In this document: positions 40,646 through 48,622 of the stretch, piece by piece
How positions within the stretch are numbered: position 1 is the stretch's first letter
Layout of the letters: each line of letters starts with the position of its first letter
Origin: Pseudogulbenkiania sp.
Lineage (GTDB): Bacteria > Pseudomonadota > Gammaproteobacteria > Burkholderiales > Chromobacteriaceae
DNA: 54,351 nucleotides
Direction of reading: 5' to 3'
NCBI GenBank assembly: GCA_018260425.1
Contig: JAGLBD010000009.1
Span: forward strand, 1 to 54,351
Program-made: the position numbers and the translations under genes
Notes under the pieces: generated by a model
What the model saw: the letters and a program-made list of their open reading frames with translations, nothing else
Database searches by the model: none
Told to the model about the DNA's origin: nothing

Positions 40646-41596
40646 TCATACCGGCGCGATGCCGCCACGACGGTGGTGGCTGTGCGCTGACCAACTGACC
40701 CCGGCCACCAGCAGGCATAGCGCCAGCCATTCCAGATCCCGCGGCCAGCGGCCCTCGTACAGAAAGCCGTAGGCCGTGGCGAACAATACCTCGAAGATGA
40801 TCATCTGCCCGCCCAGTGTCATGGGCAAACGACGACTGGCGGCATTCCACAAACCGTTGCCCATGATGGACGCGCCGATCGCCACGGCAGCGGTGACGGC
40901 AAGAAACAGCGCAATGCCCTGCTCGCCCACTGCCGGGTGAAAGGCACCACTGAGCTGTGCCAGCCCTAGCAGGGGCACACTCAGCAGGGCCAATGCCCCG
41001 GTGACGACACCGGTGAGCAAGGACCATTCGTGGCTGTTGAATACCGGGCGACGGGTCAGGTAGCGGGCATTGCCGATCGCGTAGATCGTCCAGGAAAACA
41101 GTGCCCCGAAGGCGCAGGCCATGCCGGCAACCCGCAGGGCGAGCGAACCGTCTTTCAAGGCCGTGCCGTGACTGAAAACATCCACATTGATGGCAAGAAT
41201 ACCGGCGAGAATCAGCACCAGCGGACCCGCCAGCGAACGAAGCGTCATGGCGCCGTGCTCGCGCGAGCCCACCAGCGTGATCAGCACCGGCATCATGCCG
41301 ATGATCAGCGAGGTGGGGGCGACCCCGACCATCTGGATCGCGCCGGCCAACAACAGATAATAAACATTGTTGCCGGCCAGGCTCAGCCAGACCAGCGCGA
41401 GCCAGTCGGCGCGAACTACCCGCTTGGCCAGTGAGGCGCGCAGCGGCACGATCATGGCAACGGCGAACAGTCCGTAGGCCAGATAGCGGGCGACCGAGAG
41501 CAGCACGGGCGACCAGCCTTCCAGCAGGCGCGGGGCAATGAACACCATTCCCCACAATGCACCGGCGGCCAAGCCGTAGATAATGCCTCTCAACAC
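40646..41596 (-). CDS. EamA/DMT family transporter
   Basis: A 316-residue inner-membrane protein with about ten helices and two EamA repeats (for example IIYGLAAGALWGMVFIAPRL and later GALFSWTIYAIGNAR). Family members export metabolites or amino acids; substrate unknown. I place the start at GTG 41596, since GGAG with an eight-base spacer precedes it; TTG 41593 is also possible. Longer reading would overlap the lysR gene by over 40 bases. With the chosen start it overlaps the lysR stop by seven bases, implying one transcript. Confidence 0.82.
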   Translation of the reverse strand: MLRGIIYGLAAGALWGMVFIAPRLLEGWSPVLLSVARYLAYGLFAVAMIVPLRASLAKRVVRADWLALVWLSLAGNNVYYLLLAGAIQMVGVAPTSLIIGMMPVLITLVGSREHGAMTLRSLAGPLVLILAGILAINVDVFSHGTALKDGSLALRVAGMACAFGALFSWTIYAIGNARYLTRRPVFNSHEWSLLTGVVTGALALLSVPLLGLAQLSGAFHPAVGEQGIALFLAVTAAVAIGASIMGNGLWNAASRRLPMTLGGQMIIFEVLFATAYGFLYEGRWPRDLEWLALCLLVAGVSWSAHSHHRRGGIAPV

Positions 41597-42513
41597 AATG
41601 TCGTCTCCTTGGCCGCATCGTGCAGCCAGCGACAAAACGCCTCGACCGATGGACGATACCCCGCCTCCGGCAAACGCAATAAATGGTAGCGGTACGGCCC
41701 CGGTACCGACTGTCCGTCAAATAACACCTGCACCAAGCCGTGTTCGACCAGAGAGCCGAGCATCGGTGCACTGGCAATGGCCACCCCTTGTCCGGCCACC
41801 GCCGCTTCCAGTGTCAGATAGGTGTGCGAAAACAGTGAACCAGGCAGGCGCGCCGGTACTGCGACGCCCATCGCCAACAGCCAGCGCCGCCAGTCGATTT
41901 GCCTCTCGATCCGGGCAACCAGCTCGTCGTGCAGTAACGGTACCTGCAACAGGTCCCCAGGTGCGCTGACCGGGTAGCGTTTCAGAAATGCCGGACTGGC
42001 CAGCGCGACGAAGTCTTCGCCGAACAACACCGTGCAGTCCAGATCGCCATAGGGCCCGGAGCCCAGCCGGATCGCCACATCCACCGCATCGCGGGCGAGG
42101 TCGCTCGGGCGGGTCGAGGCGAGCACCCGCACTTCGATGTCGGGGTGGCGTGCCATGAACTCCGGCAAACGCGGCATCAGCCAGCGGGTGACCAGCGAGG
42201 GCATGGCGCTGACCGTGACAACATGGCTCTGCCGGCCTTCATGGCGCAATGTTGTTGAGGCTTCGGCCAGCTCGTCCAGCAAGGTGCCGACACGGTTTGC
42301 ATAGCGTTGCCCGGCGTCAGTCAGGCGCACACCGCGACTCAGGCGGTGAAACAACGCGACATCAAGCCAGCTTTCCAGCTGGCGTATCTGGTGGGCAACC
42401 GCCCCGGCAGACACACACAATTCAACGGCGGCCAGCGCAAAACTCTCATGGCGTGCTGCCGCGTCGAAAGCACGTAAGGCATACAGGGGTGGCAGGTCGG
42501 CACGACTCATCAT
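41590..42513 (-). CDS. LysR family transcriptional regulator (GcvA-like)
   Basis: A 307-residue regulator with an N-terminal winged helix-turn-helix (LYALRAFDAAARHESFALAA, then CVSAGAVAHQIRQLESWLDV) and a substrate-binding effector domain from about residue 95. It most resembles GcvA-type LysR proteins. It sits between two DMT transporter genes: one downstream on the same strand and one divergent, 96 bases away. CCGAAAA direct repeats in that gap may be its binding sites. It probably controls one or both exporters; the inducer is unknown. Confidence 0.88.
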   Translation of the reverse strand: MMSRADLPPLYALRAFDAAARHESFALAAVELCVSAGAVAHQIRQLESWLDVALFHRLSRGVRLTDAGQRYANRVGTLLDELAEASTTLRHEGRQSHVVTVSAMPSLVTRWLMPRLPEFMARHPDIEVRVLASTRPSDLARDAVDVAIRLGSGPYGDLDCTVLFGEDFVALASPAFLKRYPVSAPGDLLQVPLLHDELVARIERQIDWRRWLLAMGVAVPARLPGSLFSHTYLTLEAAVAGQGVAIASAPMLGSLVEHGLVQVLFDGQSVPGPYRYHLLRLPEAGYRPSVEAFCRWLHDAAKETTLC

Positions 42514-42518
42514 CTAGC

Positions 42519-42551
42519 CCGAAAATTATTATGGCATAGACCGAAAACTAT
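42519..42551. promoter_or_regulatory. Direct repeat between lysR and DMT exporter
   Basis: CCGAAAATTAT (42519-42529) and CCGAAAACTAT (42541-42551) are near-identical and spaced 22 bases apart, about two helical turns. Their position between divergent genes suggests binding sites for the LysR regulator. Confidence 0.5.
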
Positions 42552-42609
42552 CAGTTTGCCGACGGTTGCGGCAAGCCCCTAGACTGAGAAAAAATCAGGA
42601 TGGCATGAA

Positions 42610-43527
42610 ATGAAGAACGCTCTTGCACAACGCTGGCTGGGCCCCGTATTGGTGATGGTGTCAGCCGCCGGCTTCGGCAGCATGGCTCTGTTTGCCCGCA
42701 TTGATTACGCGGAAGGTATGAGTACGTCCGCACTGCTGGCCTGGCGCTTTGCGTTGGCCGCCGTGGTGCTGGGGGTTTGGGTCACCGTGGGAGGCCGTCA
42801 GTTGCCAAAGGGACGCGACCTGATCGGGTTCATCCTGCTTGGGGTGTTGTTTGCGGCGCTGGCCTGGTGTTATTTCGCGGCCTTGCGCTATGCCAGCAGT
42901 GGCATGGTGGCGCTGATGGTTTACACCTATCCGGTGATGGTCGCGGTATTGGCGGCCTTGTTGGGTCTGGACCGCTTCGGCATGGCCGAGCGCCTGGCGT
43001 TGGTGGTTTGTGGCGGCGGATTGGTGATGCTGCTGGGCCAGGCGGCTCAAGGTGGCCAGCCTGCCGGGATCGCTCTGGCGCTGCTGTCGGGCTGTCTCTA
43101 TGCAATCTATATTTTGATCGGTAGCCGCTTCGCCACCGGCACCGACCCGCTGGGATCGACGTTTGTGGTGGTGTCTGCCAGTGCGCTGGTGCACGGCGTG
43201 CTGGCGCAGTGGCAGGGTGGCCTGACTCCGCCGCATTCCCTGCAGGGCTGGGCCGCTCTGCTGGCATTGGCCGGTTTCAGTTCGGTCGTGGCCGTGGCGG
43301 CGATGCTGATGGGCTTGCGCCGTATCGGACCGACGCTCACCGCTATCGTGTCGACCCTTGAGCCAGTGGTGACCGTGGCGCTGGGGATGCTGTTTCTCGG
43401 TGAAACCCTGTCGCCATCCAGCTGGTTTGGCAGTCTGTTGGTGCTGGGGGCCGCCATCGGACTGGCGATAGCCCGCAGTCGCGGCAAGCCGCTCAGCCCC
43501 GGGTCAGTGCTTGCAGTGAATGATTGA
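42610..43527 (+). CDS. EamA/DMT family transporter
   Basis: A 305-residue inner-membrane protein with ten predicted helices in two EamA repeats (AAGFGSMALFARIDYAEGM near the start; LYAIYILIGSRFATG at the second). Substrate unknown. It is divergent from a LysR regulator gene, suggesting inducible expression. Its 3' end overlaps the convergent response-regulator gene by 35 bases. It is not closely similar to the other DMT protein in this window by eye. Confidence 0.85.
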   Translation: MKNALAQRWLGPVLVMVSAAGFGSMALFARIDYAEGMSTSALLAWRFALAAVVLGVWVTVGGRQLPKGRDLIGFILLGVLFAALAWCYFAALRYASSGMVALMVYTYPVMVAVLAALLGLDRFGMAERLALVVCGGGLVMLLGQAAQGGQPAGIALALLSGCLYAIYILIGSRFATGTDPLGSTFVVVSASALVHGVLAQWQGGLTPPHSLQGWAALLALAGFSSVVAVAAMLMGLRRIGPTLTAIVSTLEPVVTVALGMLFLGETLSPSSWFGSLLVLGAAIGLAIARSRGKPLSPGSVLAVND

Positions 43528-44512
43528 TCCGGCGGGTCGCCTCGCTGATCACTTCCAGCAAGGCGTCTTCCTGATCCGGCGATAACAGTAGTTCGTGGGA
43601 GACGTCGGTCAGGCTGCGCCGGGTGTCGCCAAGTATGTTGAGCACATCGGCATGGTAGTAACGAATGTTGTCGGAATTCGAGCTGCGCTTTTCCCGGGCA
43701 ATGGAGGCCAGGCGGCCCGATGCACCTTCGGTCATCTGCGCGATCAGATCACGCAGCCTGCCTAGTTGTTCCTCATCGTCCACCGGCATGTTTTTGACCA
43801 ATACCAGCGCCGCCGGGAAATTGAAGGCGGTCCGGGTGCCGTAATCCACCACGTGGCGTTCGTCGCTGGCCAGTCCGTCCAGCAAGACTTTTTCCATCTG
43901 GCTTGAACGGCCCTCGGTATTCAGCACCAGCTGGGACGAATCATCCTTGCATTGCACCACCCCCTTGAGACCCAGATCGTGCAAGGCTTCCAGCAGGGCG
44001 TTCACCACCTCGGTCATTTCATTGCTGACAAACAACTGACGGAACAGCTTGAGGATGACACCCATGCTGCCGATCTCGCCGATCGCGCTCATGGCGGCGG
44101 TCATGGCTTCCTGCGCCGAGGCTTGCAGCTTGAGGATGTCCTGTTGGGTTTCGCTGGCCAACTGGGTCTTGAACTGCACCTCACGGGGCGAAAGCGGCTT
44201 GAGAATGAAATCGTCGCCGCCGGACGAGTAGGCCTGCAGCCGTTCTTCGCTGGTATTGTGCGATGAAATGAAAATCACATAGGGTTGTTCCGGCAAGGGT
44301 TTGGCGCGCAGGGTTTCGCAGACGGCAAAGCCGTTCATGCCGGGCATTTCAATATCGAGCAGGATGAGGAACGGTTCATGTTCCTGCTGCATGGCAAGTC
44401 CCTGTTCCCCATCTGGCGCATGAAGCAGGGTAAACGAGTCCTTGAGTGTTCCCTTGATGATCTCGAAAGCCAGTGGATCATCGTCGATGACCAGTACCTT
44501 GTTATTGTTCAT
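43493..44512 (-). CDS. Orphan response regulator with unrecognised output region
   Basis: A 339-residue cytosolic protein. Residues 1-120 form a receiver domain with acid pair IDDDP and phosphoacceptor in LILLDIEMPGMNGF (Asp about 52), plus the conserved FISSH and later FILKPLSP lysine. Then come a helical linker (AQEAMTAAMSAIGEIGSM) and a C-terminal region of about 200 residues with no DNA-binding or enzymatic motif I recognise; the middle could be a GAF-like or helical dimerisation domain. No histidine kinase is adjacent. GGAG six bases before ATG 44512 supports the start. The 3' end overlaps the DMT gene. Confidence 0.78.
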   Translation of the reverse strand: MNNNKVLVIDDDPLAFEIIKGTLKDSFTLLHAPDGEQGLAMQQEHEPFLILLDIEMPGMNGFAVCETLRAKPLPEQPYVIFISSHNTSEERLQAYSSGGDDFILKPLSPREVQFKTQLASETQQDILKLQASAQEAMTAAMSAIGEIGSMGVILKLFRQLFVSNEMTEVVNALLEALHDLGLKGVVQCKDDSSQLVLNTEGRSSQMEKVLLDGLASDERHVVDYGTRTAFNFPAALVLVKNMPVDDEEQLGRLRDLIAQMTEGASGRLASIAREKRSSNSDNIRYYHADVLNILGDTRRSLTDVSHELLLSPDQEDALLEVISEATRRINHSLQALTRG

Positions 44513-44548
44513 TGCCCACTCCAGCCTGTCCGTTGCGGAAAGAGAAAG

Positions 44549-44575
44549 GGAGGCCGGGACATGGCCCATGCCTCC
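44549..44575 (-). terminator. Hairpin after phhA
   Basis: GGAGGC (44549-44554) and GCCTCC (44570-44575) form a short stem; on the minus strand it is followed by pyrimidine-rich CCTTTCTCTTTCC. It is a possible terminator between phhA and the response regulator gene. Confidence 0.4.
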
Positions 44576-44611
44576 ACTTTTATCCTAGTCGAGCCGGCTT
44601 GGCTTAGCCAA

Positions 44612-45502
44612 TCAGACATCCCCGGTATCGGCCCATCCTTCGCGGTTGCCGGCATTGAGTACGGTGTCTTGCTCAATGATCTCCCCGGCGCCCAGCGTCG
44701 GCAGGCCTGCCAGTGACTGGTACAACGGTGTGAAGTCCGGCGCCGTGGCATCAAACAACTGGGCAAAGTCGTCGATGACAAAATAGGTTTTCTGGAAGGT
44801 ATCGATGCGATAGCGGGTGCGCATGATGCGCGACAGATCGAAACCAATCCGGTTGGGGCTGGCACTGTCTAGACAGTATTCCGATTCGGAGCGGCTGGAA
44901 ACGATGCCGGCGCCGTAAATGCGCAATCCTTCCGGGCTGCGGATCAAGCCGAATTCCACGGTATACCAGTACAGTCGGGCCAACATGGGCAAGGCTCCCA
45001 GACCGGCCGCCTTGATGCCGCCTTTGCCGTAGGCTTGCAGATAGTCGGCGAAGACCGGATTGGCCAGCAGCGGGACATGGCCGAACAGGTCATGGAACAC
45101 GTCGGGTTCCTGCAGGTAGTCGAGCTGGTGGGGGTCGCGAATCCACCAGGTGACCGGAAAACGTCGTTCGGCAAGGTGGCCGAAGAACACGTCATCCGGA
45201 ATCAGCCCGGGCACGGCCACCAGCTGCCAGCCGGTGGCGGCCTGCAGCTTGATATTGAGACGCTCGAAGTCGGGGATCCGGTCTGCATCGATGTCCAGCG
45301 TCGTCAAACCATCGAGAAATGCCTGGCAAGCCCGGCCTGGCAGCATGGCGCACTGGCGGCGGTACAGGGTTGCCCAGGTGGCATGGTCGGCCTGGCTGTA
45401 GCGTTCGATCGGCTGGGGCAGTGTGTAGTCGGCGGCATGGCTCAGGCCGGCATTTTTTCGGGTGGTAATGTCGGGTACCACAAAGTCGCTGCGGTCATTC
45501 AT
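44612..45502 (-). CDS. phhA: Phenylalanine 4-monooxygenase
   Basis: A 296-residue non-haem iron, pterin-dependent enzyme that converts phenylalanine to tyrosine. The iron ligands are in VFHDLFGHVPLL (two histidines) and WYTVEFGLI (glutamate). It is strikingly close to the C. violaceum enzyme as I recall it: the start MNDRSDFVVPDITTRKN and VPGLIPDDVFF match nearly exactly. ATG 45502 is chosen for that reason, dropping a 35-codon extension. It is divergent from a Lrp/AsnC regulator gene, which is the likely controller. phhB, the pterin dehydratase usual partner, is not in the window. Confidence 0.96.
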   Translation of the reverse strand: MNDRSDFVVPDITTRKNAGLSHAADYTLPQPIERYSQADHATWATLYRRQCAMLPGRACQAFLDGLTTLDIDADRIPDFERLNIKLQAATGWQLVAVPGLIPDDVFFGHLAERRFPVTWWIRDPHQLDYLQEPDVFHDLFGHVPLLANPVFADYLQAYGKGGIKAAGLGALPMLARLYWYTVEFGLIRSPEGLRIYGAGIVSSRSESEYCLDSASPNRIGFDLSRIMRTRYRIDTFQKTYFVIDDFAQLFDATAPDFTPLYQSLAGLPTLGAGEIIEQDTVLNAGNREGWADTGDV

Positions 45503-45595
45503 GTCGGACAATCCGGTCGGTGGATAAGTATCCTGTAAGTGTACGTATTCCTGCGTGCGGATTGGCCGCAAAGTTTGCCTGCTAGTAATAAATTT

Positions 45596-45627
45596 CGCAT
45601 AATTCACGCATTAATCGTTATATATAA
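45596..45627. promoter_or_regulatory. Repeats between phhA and lrp-like gene
   Basis: CGCAT occurs at 45596 and 45607, eleven bases apart in similar context, and a palindrome TTATATATAA lies at 45618-45627. Spacing by one helical turn fits Lrp-type binding. Function inferred. Confidence 0.4.
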
Positions 45628-45634
45628 GCTTGAT

Positions 45635-46114
45635 ATGCGCAAATTCAGTTGTGACCGCTTTGACTATCTGATTCTGGACGAACTGCAGAAAGATGCCCGG
45701 GCAACCCACCAGAAACTTGCTAACGTCATACCTTTGTCGGCGTCACAGATCGGCCGGCGCATTCAACGACTTGAGGAAGAAGGGGTTATTCAGGGCTATC
45801 ACATTGCCTTGCGACCGGATTTGGTGGGCTTGTCGGTGATGGCCTTTGCCTCGGTGAGTCTGGAGCGTCACAACGAGCACTCGTTGCGCGAGTTTGCCGA
45901 GGCGATTGCCGGTTTGCCGGAGGTGCTGGAGTGCCATGCCGCGGCCGGCGAGGCAGACTATCTATTGCGTATCGTGGTGCCGGACCTGCCGTCGTTGTCG
46001 CGTTTCGTGATGAACCGGCTGATGTGTTTGCCATTGGTGCGCAGCGTCAAGTCCACCGTGCTGCTGGAGCCCATCAAGCAGACGATGATTCTGCCTCTGC
46101 CAGAGGGGGAGTGA
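45635..46114 (+). CDS. Lrp/AsnC family transcriptional regulator
   Basis: A 159-residue regulator with an N-terminal helix-turn-helix (FDYLILDELQKDARATHQKL, then SASQIGRRIQRLEEEGVI) and a C-terminal RAM-type ligand domain (LPEVLECHAAAGEADYLLRIVV). ATG 45635 fits the family start. It is divergent from phhA with 132 bases between, so it probably controls phenylalanine hydroxylase in response to aromatic amino acids. Its 3' end overlaps the convergent GGDEF-EAL gene by 41 bases. Confidence 0.9.
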   Translation: MRKFSCDRFDYLILDELQKDARATHQKLANVIPLSASQIGRRIQRLEEEGVIQGYHIALRPDLVGLSVMAFASVSLERHNEHSLREFAEAIAGLPEVLECHAAAGEADYLLRIVVPDLPSLSRFVMNRLMCLPLVRSVKSTVLLEPIKQTMILPLPEGE

Positions 46115-48521
46115 TGGCGGCGTGCTGCAGCATGGTACGCAACCAGACCGTCATTTCTCCGGCAGGCAATGGACGGGCGATCAGATAACCCTGCGCCGCA
46201 TCGCAGCCCAGGTTTTCCAGCAAGGCCAGTTGGGTACCGGTTTCCACGCCTTCTGCGACGGTGCGCAGTCCCATGACCCGGGACAGGCTGACAATGGCGG
46301 AAACGATGGCTTGATCGTCACTGTCCATGTCCAGTTCGGCGACGAAGGAGCGATCGATTTTCAGTTTGTCGATCGACAGACGTTTCAGATACGCCAAAGA
46401 GGAGTAGCCGGTACCAAAGTCATCGATGGACAACTTGATGCCGATGCGATGCAGGGCATGGGTCATGGCGATGGCGGCTTCAGGCTGGGTCATGGAAATG
46501 CTCTCGGTCAGTTCCAGTTCCAGATGGCAGGCGGGAAGACCGGTTTCGGTCAGGATGGAGCGCACCCGTGCCGGCAGATTGCTTTGCCGGAATTGCACCA
46601 TGGAAAGGTTGACCGCCATGGTGTGCAGCGGTAGTCCCTCGGCTCTCCAGCGCACCATCTGGCGCGCGGCCGATTGCATGACCCACTCCCCGAGCGGAAT
46701 GATCAAACCGCTTTCCTCGGCCAGCGGGATGAAGTCAGCGGGAGGAATCCAGCCCAATTCCGGATGCTCCCAGCGCAGCAGGGCTTCCACACCATAAACC
46801 GTCCCGGTTTGCAGACAGAGTTGCGGTTGGTAGTGCAGTGACAGCTCGTTGCGCTCCAGCGCACGGCGCAGGGCGTTTTCCATGGCTAGGTGGTGCGCGG
46901 CACGTTCTTGCATGCGTGGCTCGAAGAGCCGGAAGGTGTTGCGCCCTTCCTGCTTGGCCCGGTACATCGCAATATCGGCTGCCTGGGACAAGGTCTCGAA
47001 GTTATCGCCGTCAGCCGGGTACAACGCGATACCGATCGAGGCCGTCACATTGAATTCGTGCAGACCGATGCGGCAGGTCCGTGAGGTTTCGGTCAGCAAC
47101 ATCTGTGCGACATGCGCCGCACCATCGCTGTCGGCACCCGGCAACAGCAGAATGAACTCGTCACCCCCCAGTCGCGATACGGTATCGGCTTCTCGCAGCA
47201 CCGTGGCGAAGCGTTTGGCCAGTTCGGTCAACAGGGCGTCGCCGACACTGTGCCCCAGCGTATCGTTGACGTTCTTGAAATTGTCGATATCGAGAAACAT
47301 CAAGCCCAGCGGTCGCTGCTCTCGTTGGGCATCCTTTAGTGCCTGGCCTACCCGGTCGGTCAACAAGGTACGGTTGGGCAGTCCTGTCAGGGGATCGAAG
47401 TGGGCGAGATAGCGGATTTGCTGCTCGGCCTCGCGCCGTTCAGTGATATCCATGACCAGTGAGGTGACACCAAGTACTTTGCCACTGCTGTCGACCAGGG
47501 TGGTGTTGTACCACTCACAGGTAATCAGTCGTCCGTCACGGGTCAGGTTGGTATTGGTATGGCGGTGACCGCCGCGCTGCTTCAGCAAGGACGCCAGTAC
47601 CTTTTCATCGATCTGGTGCTTTTCACTGTCCGGCAGGATAAAGAAGGCATGCTGACCAAGGGCTTGTTCGCGGGTGTAACCGAAAATCTGGCTGGCGGCC
47701 GGATTCCAGTCTGCGACCCGGAACTGTTCATCCCATTCGATGACGCCCAGCGCCATCTGTTCGACCAGTAATGCCAGCCGCTGGCGGTAGGCAAGCAACT
47801 GCTCCTCTGCCTGTTGGCGTTCGCTGAAATCCTCTACCAGACACAAGCCGCCGCTGACTTTGCCGGCGGAGTCTTTCAGGGGAGAAAAGAGGGCGCGAAT
47901 CTCGATGGTGCGGTTGCCGGTGAAGGCGTGGTAGCGGCCCTCGAACATACTGACCTGCCCCATCAGGGCGGTACGCACCGCGTCTTTCATGCGTGGGTCC
48001 GGCAAGCTCAGCATGGGCAGACCCTGAAGTGCGGCACGGGAGGAACCCAGCAAGGTCACAAACCGTTCATTGCAGTCGGTAATGACACCGTCGGCATCAA
48101 AATGAATGTTGCCGACGGGTGCGCACTCGAACATCAGGCGAAATTTCTCTTCACTCAGTCGCAAGGTCTCGCGTGTCGTATCCGGTACATCCGGGATGGC
48201 ACAGAGGATGTGCCGGCCATCGGGCAACGATTGGTGCGTGATGTGCAAATCCAGGAGTTCGCCGCTCCGGTTGCGCACGCGCCATGGCCCGTCCTGGTGA
48301 AACAGGGCATCGGCCGGCAGGCCGGTTTGCCGGGCGGCGGACATACCGGTGAGTTGGACCGCAGGCGGATTGGCGAACTCTATGCGATGATCCCTACCGA
48401 GTATCCAGATGGCAGCAGACGTTTCCGGTAGTGATGAACAGGGGTCGGAGGGAGCAAGGTTATCCATGTTGCCATGATGCTGGAATAGTTGCTTATCCTC
48501 AAGCAAGGCAGCGTGACTCAT
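46074..48521 (-). CDS. PAS-PAS-PAS-GGDEF-EAL cyclic-di-GMP signalling protein
   Basis: An 815-residue cytosolic protein without membrane segments. Three PAS-like sensor regions are visible (about 30-115, 125-235 and 250-360, the last ending VMDITERREAEQQIR). A GGDEF domain follows (about 370-540) with intact RLGGDEFILLL, then an EAL domain (about 545-805) with VEALLRWEHP and DDFGTGYSSLAYLKRL. Both active motifs are intact, so it may both make and degrade cyclic di-GMP. The inducing signal is unknown. Two starts are possible (48521 and 48467), neither with a good Shine-Dalgarno. The 3' end overlaps the lrp-like gene. Confidence 0.92.
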   Translation of the reverse strand: MSHAALLEDKQLFQHHGNMDNLAPSDPCSSLPETSAAIWILGRDHRIEFANPPAVQLTGMSAARQTGLPADALFHQDGPWRVRNRSGELLDLHITHQSLPDGRHILCAIPDVPDTTRETLRLSEEKFRLMFECAPVGNIHFDADGVITDCNERFVTLLGSSRAALQGLPMLSLPDPRMKDAVRTALMGQVSMFEGRYHAFTGNRTIEIRALFSPLKDSAGKVSGGLCLVEDFSERQQAEEQLLAYRQRLALLVEQMALGVIEWDEQFRVADWNPAASQIFGYTREQALGQHAFFILPDSEKHQIDEKVLASLLKQRGGHRHTNTNLTRDGRLITCEWYNTTLVDSSGKVLGVTSLVMDITERREAEQQIRYLAHFDPLTGLPNRTLLTDRVGQALKDAQREQRPLGLMFLDIDNFKNVNDTLGHSVGDALLTELAKRFATVLREADTVSRLGGDEFILLLPGADSDGAAHVAQMLLTETSRTCRIGLHEFNVTASIGIALYPADGDNFETLSQAADIAMYRAKQEGRNTFRLFEPRMQERAAHHLAMENALRRALERNELSLHYQPQLCLQTGTVYGVEALLRWEHPELGWIPPADFIPLAEESGLIIPLGEWVMQSAARQMVRWRAEGLPLHTMAVNLSMVQFRQSNLPARVRSILTETGLPACHLELELTESISMTQPEAAIAMTHALHRIGIKLSIDDFGTGYSSLAYLKRLSIDKLKIDRSFVAELDMDSDDQAIVSAIVSLSRVMGLRTVAEGVETGTQLALLENLGCDAAQGYLIARPLPAGEMTVWLRTMLQHAAITPPLAEAESSSA

Positions 48522-48622
48522 TGACCGGAGTCAATCGCGACTTTTCACCCGTTTCCCCCGAAGGAACAGAGTGATAGACTGACAGGAAATTACAATGTCA
48601 TTACATGCTTGCTGAAACCCCA

